Positions 58,744-64,000 of a stretch of 64,000 nt of DNA are shown here, piece after piece (the stretch's first letter is position 1; each line of letters starts with the position of its first letter). This DNA is from Paramecium octaurelia (taxonomy: Eukaryota; Ciliophora; Oligohymenophorea; Peniculida; Parameciidae), in contig CAJJDP010000075.1 in NCBI GenBank assembly GCA_905182995.1, positions 231,052 to 295,051 of the forward strand, in the 5' to 3' direction. Below the pieces are notes generated by a model that made no database searches, had not been told where the DNA came from, and was given only the letters and a program-made list of their open reading frames with translations. Position numbers and translations under genes: made by a program.

Positions 58744-61258
58744 ATGTGTTGTTCAAGGAAATAAAAAACTAACAATTAGAGAGAAGAAATCAATAAATTG
58801 GGGAAACTTACTCGACTTACAGAAACTGAACTGATAGAATTAAAAACTAGATTTGCTAGAATGTCCCAAGGTTCTAATTTTGTAACTAAGTTTTAATTTC
58901 GAGATAATCTTGGCTTACTTGGCATGGGAACAATGCTACATTTATCTGATAGAATCTTCCACATAATGGATGACGATAAGGATGGTAAGGTATGAATTTA
59001 AATGGAAATCTCTCTAGATTCGATTTGAAGATTTTGCCCTTTATTTTGATAAAGTGAGTCATGGAGATGCCAGGGAAAAAGCAGAAATAAGTTTTAAGTT
59101 GATTGATAAGAACAAGATTGGAAGCTTTACATCGACTGAATTTAATGATACAATGTAAGGAGTGATTAATAGCTGGATAGCCATGACTGGATAAAATCTA
59201 ACGAGCGAAACCAAGAAACAAATTGATAAAAGAATCAAACTAATATTCTCAACCATGGATATTGACAAGGCAGATAGAGTTACACTATAACAATATCAAG
59301 ATTCCGTAGTGGCAGATCCAGCACTCTTAGAAATATTTGACTTCGCTAGAAGGGGTGTCACTCTTGAATCCATAGATTATAGTATATATCAACAATAGAA
59401 ATATGTTTAGAATATAGAAAAAAAGTTGGATCAATTATTAGAATTTATGAAATAAGATAATAAAAAATAGGAAAAAGAACTCCCTCATTTTGTTTAAGGA
59501 ACTGTTGAATAAGAATAAAAATTAAGAAATAGTCAGGTTGACAATCTCCATTCCCCTATAGTTAGTCTTTTTAAGTATGATAGCGAAGAAAATAATCATA
59601 ATAACAACAATGGCCAAGGGATTAATAAATTCTTTGCTTCAGATCAAATTCCATCAGTCAATTATAATCATTTTAATGAATTATCAATTGAACATCTAAA
59701 AAATGATTAAAATCAAGATTTCTCATTTTATGCGTAATCAAAACCTAAAAGGAAATTTAAAGCATTATTTCAACAAATCCCATAAAAATAATTTGAGGGA
59801 GACAATCAAAGTCCTCTAGAAGAAGATTAATTTTATTACACTGAAAAGAGTTTTGAAAGTGATCATGAGAAAGATGAATCTAATTAATTTGTAGAACAAA
59901 TGACAACTGATTAACTTAAAGAAAAATACAAATCGATGATCACTTATGTAGCAGATATCAGTAAGGAAGTGTAAAGATTGAGAGAATTGATAGATCAAAA
60001 TCAAATCAAATAATAGAAAATGGATATCATCGATTAGATTAATGAATAAAGATTGCATACAATTATCAATATACCAAGAAAGACTTAATCTATTAAAAAT
60101 TAAAAACAAACCAAAAAACCTAAAATCAGTGTATCATTCGGACATGAAAACTTTAATTTAGTTTTAAATATGATGATAGGTATCTAAATGGCAGTAAGCA
60201 GTATCAATATTGCTGACGACTATGAAGTAGGCCCTAAGGATTTTAAATTAAAATATTATTTCGAACTTCTTCCAAGAAGAGCTTAAGGCGATAAAAGCTC
60301 ATTTAAAGTATGCTAATTCTTTGATTATGCTCCACGAGTATTTAATAGTATTAGAACTATATACGGAATAGACAATCATTAGTATCTTAAAAGTATTGGA
60401 CCCGAATCTATATTACAATCATTAATCAAGGGAGATTTATCTTGTTTATAAGAATTGACATCAACAGGAAAGAGTGGAAGTTTCTTCTATTATACTGCAG
60501 ATGGGCAATTCACTTTAAAAACTATTCATCATCAAGAGTTCAGATTTTTAAAGTAAATCATGAGAAATTATTATTACCATCTCAAAAACTACCCAGAAAC
60601 ACTTATCATAAAGTAATATAAACATTTAAAATAAGATTATTTGGAATGCATAAGATTGGAATAAAATATTAGACTATGTTAAGGGAAAAGGTTATTTATT
60701 TTGTTATAATGAGCAATGTCTTCTCGACTAATCAAGAGATTAACGTGAGGTATGACTTAAAAGGTTCAACTTATGGAAGATATACTATTGATAAGTAATA
60801 ACTCTTTATTTATTGTAAGTGATCCAACTGTTGCCAGAAAAGACTTGAATTTCTTAGAAGACAAAGAAAAAAATATGAAATTGAGTATCAATAAGAATAA
60901 ATCAATGCTATTCTTTAATTAATTAGAAAAGGATTGTAAATTCTTTGAAGATAATGATATTATTGATTATAGTCTTTTATTAGGCTTACATGCCAAAGGA
61001 AACAAACAACTTGATAATGAGTCTTCTGTATATTCAGAGAATCCCTAACTTGATAATTTTAGTAAGATGGTAACTGTTGATAATCAATACACATTGCATA
61101 TAGGAATAATTGATATTCTAACAAATTTCAGTACGAAGAAGAAGCTAGAATTTTTATCAAAGCGAGTCATTTATGGACCAACTATATCAGCCATACCTCC
61201 AAGAGATTATGCTGAAAGATTTCTAAAGTTTTTAAAGGATCATTTATTTGCAAATTGA
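58744..61258 (+). CDS. EF-hand / phosphatidylinositol-phosphate kinase fusion
   Basis: 812 residues. N-terminus MCCSRKQ suits palmitoylation. Residues about 30-210 form EF-hand units of the NCS/calcineurin-B type: DRIFHIMDDDKDGK-IRFEDF, LIDKNKIGSFTSTEF, TMDIDKADRVTLQQY. A Gln/Asn-rich linker follows. The C-terminal half is a PIPK domain: FFDYAPRVFNSIRTIYGIDN, TGKSGSFFYYTADGQF, LKTIHHQEFRFLKQI, LFGMHKIGIKYQTM, YFVIMSNVF, RYDLKGSTYGRY, DIIDYSLLLGLHAKGN and the activation loop KRVIYGPTISAIPPRDYAER. Introns at 59,0xx (28 nt, GTATGAA...CTCTAG, about 58989-59016), about 60613-60635 (23 nt, AAG) and about 60797-60821 (25 nt, AAG). The same EF-hand-PIPK layout is described in Plasmodium. It makes PI(4,5)P2, probably under Ca2+ control. 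Confidence 0.92.
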
Positions 61259-61269
61259 AAAATTATTAC

Positions 61270-62358
61270 TCATTCATTTAAACTGCTTATAACTCTACCC
61301 AACACCATCGATGTTTATCTGACCTATCGTGATATCAACGATAAAGGTCCCAATTTTTATTCTATAGTGTCAATTTCATCATGAATTTTAAATCTTTGCA
61401 TGGACATAGTCTACACAGACAACTTTTGTTCTTCATTAGGCATATTCATAGAATGTTAGATCTTAAGAATTTATTCAGTTTCCTTTTGGATCTATCAAAA
61501 TGATAGGATTAATTACATTATCACTTATCCGATTGATGGAATGAATCTCATTTGATAATAGAAGATTCTCTATTGTATCAGTTAAATATACAAGATCATC
61601 ATAAAGGGTCAGGTCAAATTTGTCAACAATTTTCTATTCTCCATTTATGTACTAGATTTCTCTCACACAACATAATTTGCTGATTTCAGAGAATTCCACT
61701 AATTCTTCTCCATTTGGCTTAAGGATTATTTTCCTGAGACTTTTTTTTAAGCCTATAAGTTACTTAATTACTTAAAACAATTTCCTCTCGTTATTTATGT
61801 ATTTCTTAAATAAATGTCAATTCATACTTTAAGATTATCTAAACTATATACGAGTGCAAAGATTTGCTAACTAAATTTGATGTAGGATTGAGATTGAGGA
61901 TTTCTGATACTGGATACTAATGCAAGAGATTTTTTGGAAGAGCCTTCTTTTACTTTTTTAAACTTAACATCGCCATATTATACTATTTCAGTTTCAGTTC
62001 TGACCTTCTTATATTTATTTTGTTTTTAGGTATTTTTCTAAGATCTTAATGTATTCAAATGATCTAAGTAATCTTTGATTGTTTTCTCATCACTGTATAC
62101 TGTTCGAATTGTTAGGTTCTGTTTATAAGTTGTTTCCTTTGGAGATGTCTTATTTATAACAGGAAAAGTGATATCAGTTTTATTAGCTTACATTTCTACA
62201 GTTGGTTAATGTTTGTCCAGACTCAGTTTTTGATCTTTTTATGTTTTTTATTAGGTTCTCAAAGTTGTGATTGAGTTGGATTTTTAATTTTTGAAAGGAA
62301 TAGTTTCATTTAGTTTGAAATTAGGTAATATTAGATGATGCTTTAATATTAAGCTCAT
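61270..62358 (-). CDS. Basic helical protein, unknown
   Basis: 339 residues with introns at 61827-61851 (ends AAAG), 61753-61771 (19 nt) and 61492-61516. The N-terminal half is Lys/Thr/Gln-rich and disordered (TIPFKNQKSNSITTLRTQQK, IKDYLDHLNTLRSQKNTQKQ). The C-terminal half is helical: LVEFSEISKLCCVREIQYIN, TLYDDLVYLTDTIENLLLSN, QKETEQILKIQHSMNMPNEE. No domain recognised. Its start codon is 13 bp from that of the divergent neighbour, so expression must be linked. The last intron is needed to reach the final helical exon, ending VLGRVISSLNE. Confidence 0.7.
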
Positions 62359-62371
62359 TAATTATATTAAA

Positions 62372-62910
62372 ATGATTTTAGATTTCCCTGATAATCTGAA
62401 TTCTAGTCAATCTATCATGCCTGAGAAATAAACAAAAGATTGGCACTCTGAATTGAAGTTCTTGCATTACTTCCCAAAAAATAAGTGTTTTGGAAAAGAG
62501 GAGCAAGAAATCACCAGAAATATTAAGACTATTGAAATGCATTACAAAGTATTCATCTCGGCATTAAATAGTAAAAAGTATAAGAAATGGTATCGTAATT
62601 GCTAACAGACGAATAAGGCACCTTGAATATCATACCTAAAAAAGCAAACATAGATTTGAAGAGAGCAATCCAACCTAAATTAGATAAATTGAAGAAAAAA
62701 ACAGAAAGAGCCATTGTGGATATATTAAGTATCTATTTGAAATATAATAAAGATGAGAGATTTTTGAAAAAAGAGGTTGAAAAAAAAGAGGAAGTCATTG
62801 AACCATAAATTACAACCACTGATTAACCAATTAAGGAAATAATTAATGTCTATGATAAAGAAATTGAATTTGATGATGAGGACTATGATGATGATTACGA
62901 AACATTATGA
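62372..62910 (+). CDS. Acidic/basic helical protein, unknown
   Basis: 171 residues with a 23-nt intron at 62549-62571. N-terminus MILDFPDNLNSSQSI, a basic helical middle (KANIDLKRAIQPKLDKLKKK, AIVDILSIYLKYNKDERFLK), then a strongly acidic C-terminus EIEFDDEDYDDDYETL. This charge arrangement is seen in histone chaperones and some cytoskeletal adaptors, but I do not assign it. Divergent promoter shared with the gene at 61270-62358. Confidence 0.7.
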
Positions 62911-63101
62911 TTGATATTATTAATTACAATAATCCTAAAACTCAAGTATTTCTCAATGTTTCATTCAATAAATTCGATATATCATCCTCAAAATTTAAAA
63001 TTACTTCAATTCAAAATTTGCTATACTTATAAAATAAACAATCTAGAATTGCAAATTGTCAATTAATTTCTCATGTTCATTATATTTTAATAATTTTATA
63101 A

Positions 63102-63851
63102 ATGAGTTCGTAATAAGAAAGAAAATTAAAATACAAGATTATCTCCGAAACACAAAGTTTTGAAATTGAAAAAAACCTCGATTTAAAAATACCATAAATT
63201 TAAAATTATGAAGAGTAATTCCAAGTATAGGATGATACAAAAGTAAAGGCAATAATATTTCTAGATTCTTGATAAACTATATGCTGAATTAAAGTTCGAA
63301 TAAGTAAATATTCCAGGAATTGATAAAGTCACAAGTTCAGATATATGTGAAGTTATGTATTAAGAATTATTGTTGATGTAAACGCCATAAACCACAGCAT
63401 CTAAAATGTTTGGTGAATAAAAATTTATTAAAGGAAAAGAAGAATTCTTGAACACAATATTATTAGAACTCTGTTAAAATTAGGAATCCATTTTTTGTTA
63501 AAAGTAGGAATCCATTTATTTTAAAAATACAGAATAAATATAATCAGATGTAGCAAATTTACAATTCGAAGAAGAAACAAAAAATGAATAACTATACTAA
63601 AGTTAGAACCATGGAATATAGTCATAATTGAAATAATAAATTTAAAAAGGATAAACATTATAATATACATAGCAATAAAAAAATACAGAAATATAATAGG
63701 ATGAGTCAACTAAATAAGACTAACTATAATAAAATACACAAAATTAATAATAATAACAAAAACAAAATACATATATATAATAAGAATAACCATAACTAGA
63801 ATAGGATGAGTCAACTAAATAAGACTAACTATAATAAAATAAACTAAATTA

Positions 63852-63888
<37 letters not shown>

Positions 63889-64000
63889 TAATAATAACAA
63901 TAACAATAACAAAAACAAATTACATATATATAATAAGAATAACCATAACTAGAATAGGATGAGTCAACTAAATAAGACTAACTATAATAAAATAAACTAA
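63102..64000 (+). CDS. Gln-rich tandem-repeat protein, runs off the window
   Basis: ATG 63102, intron 63243-63264 (22 nt), then open to the window end. The first 110 residues are globular-looking (ILDKLYAELKFEQVNIPGID, SSDICEVMYQELLLMQ), then a short internal repeat (NQESIFCQK / KQESIYFKN), then long Gln-rich sequence with a repeated unit DESTKQDQLQQN preceded by QNTYIQQEQPQLEQ-like sequence. It contains about 19 consecutive Gln codons, mostly TAA with a few CAA. Under the standard code the region would look like random non-coding DNA. Prion-like or phase-separating behaviour is conceivable from composition only. The 3' end is missing. Confidence 0.75.
63690..64000 (+). repeat. Minisatellite-like coding repeat with (TAA)n tract
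   Basis: A unit starting GGATGAGTCAACTAAATAAG occurs at about 63699, 63805 and 63957, each followed by ACTAACTATAATAAAAT. Between the second and third units lies a run of TAA triplets with interspersed CAA, about 63856-63916. All of it is in frame with the Gln-rich gene. Confidence 0.85.

Noticed and set aside
60690-60710. Apparent missing T in the PIPK gene
   Set aside because: At first the frame seemed to need one extra T before VIMSNVF. A 23-nt AAG-ending intron upstream (about 60613-60635) restores LFGMHKIGIKYQTM and the normal PIPK sequence, so there is no frameshift.
1-64000. Programmed +1 frameshifting as in Euplotes
   Set aside because: Most apparent frame slips resolve with short introns. 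The few left (cyclophilin, CBM20) lack a common slippery motif next to a stop codon.
1-64000. Bacterial or viral origin of the window
   Set aside because: Short GT-AG introns, reassigned TAA/TAG and eukaryote-only families (TRAPPC13, PP2A-A, ANTH, PHD, PUM3) are found throughout.

Overview
The window is ciliate macronuclear DNA, most likely from Paramecium. Dozens of long reading frames stay open only if TAA and TAG are read as glutamine and TGA is the sole stop. Frames are joined by very short introns, mostly 22-31 nt, beginning GTA and ending TAG, CAG or quite often AAG. The sequence is AT-rich and gene-dense, with about 40 protein genes on both strands and intergenic gaps often of 13-150 bp. 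I saw no tRNA, rRNA, CRISPR array or transposon. Introns were placed by frame continuity and family conservation, and almost every accepted model gives a whole number of codons.

Layout. 1-7.2 kb: cyclin (5'-truncated), an unknown gene, NTF2, a small membrane protein, a broken PPIL3-type cyclophilin, and the glycine decarboxylase P protein on the minus strand. 7.2-15 kb: a protein kinase, a two-CBM20 glucan phosphatase inside a perfect duplication, a pseudokinase and an unknown helical gene. 15-23.3 kb: coiled-coil protein, PP2A scaffold subunit A, ANTH-domain clathrin adaptor, double cyclic-nucleotide-binding protein, and an 855-residue Sfi1-like coiled-coil protein. 23.7-26.7 kb: a SAM-FHA-FHA-RING protein and protoporphyrinogen oxidase. 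27-34.4 kb is looser: unknown genes, a small helix-turn-helix protein, PP2C phosphatase and a CTF-repeat protein. 34.4-41.3 kb: a GTPase fused to a small heat-shock domain, an RBR-like plus MYCBP2-type E3 ligase, an SV2-like transporter and TRAPPC13. 41.4-50.6 kb: a 1,647-residue PHD-finger protein, a tiny lipidated protein, PUM3, a small unknown gene and a Myb protein. 50.7-64 kb: a cyclic-nucleotide-type K+ channel inside a second perfect duplication, an EF-hand protein, TPR protein, atypical kinase, EF-hand-PIP kinase fusion, two small coiled-coil genes and a Gln-rich repeat protein running off the end.

The two perfect direct repeats (1,338 and 1,363 bp), each with a single N at the junction, look like unmerged contig overlaps, not biological duplications. 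In each case the second copy carries the intact gene.

The genes do not form an operon or one pathway. Recurrent themes are signalling (kinases, PP2A, PP2C, cyclic nucleotide, Ca2+ and phosphoinositide proteins), membrane traffic (ANTH adaptor, TRAPPC13) and ubiquitin ligation. The most interesting observations are domain fusions: GTPase-HSP20, RBR-like plus RING-Cys-relay, SAM-FHA-FHA-RING, EF-hand-PIPK, and a K+ channel carrying a zinc knuckle.
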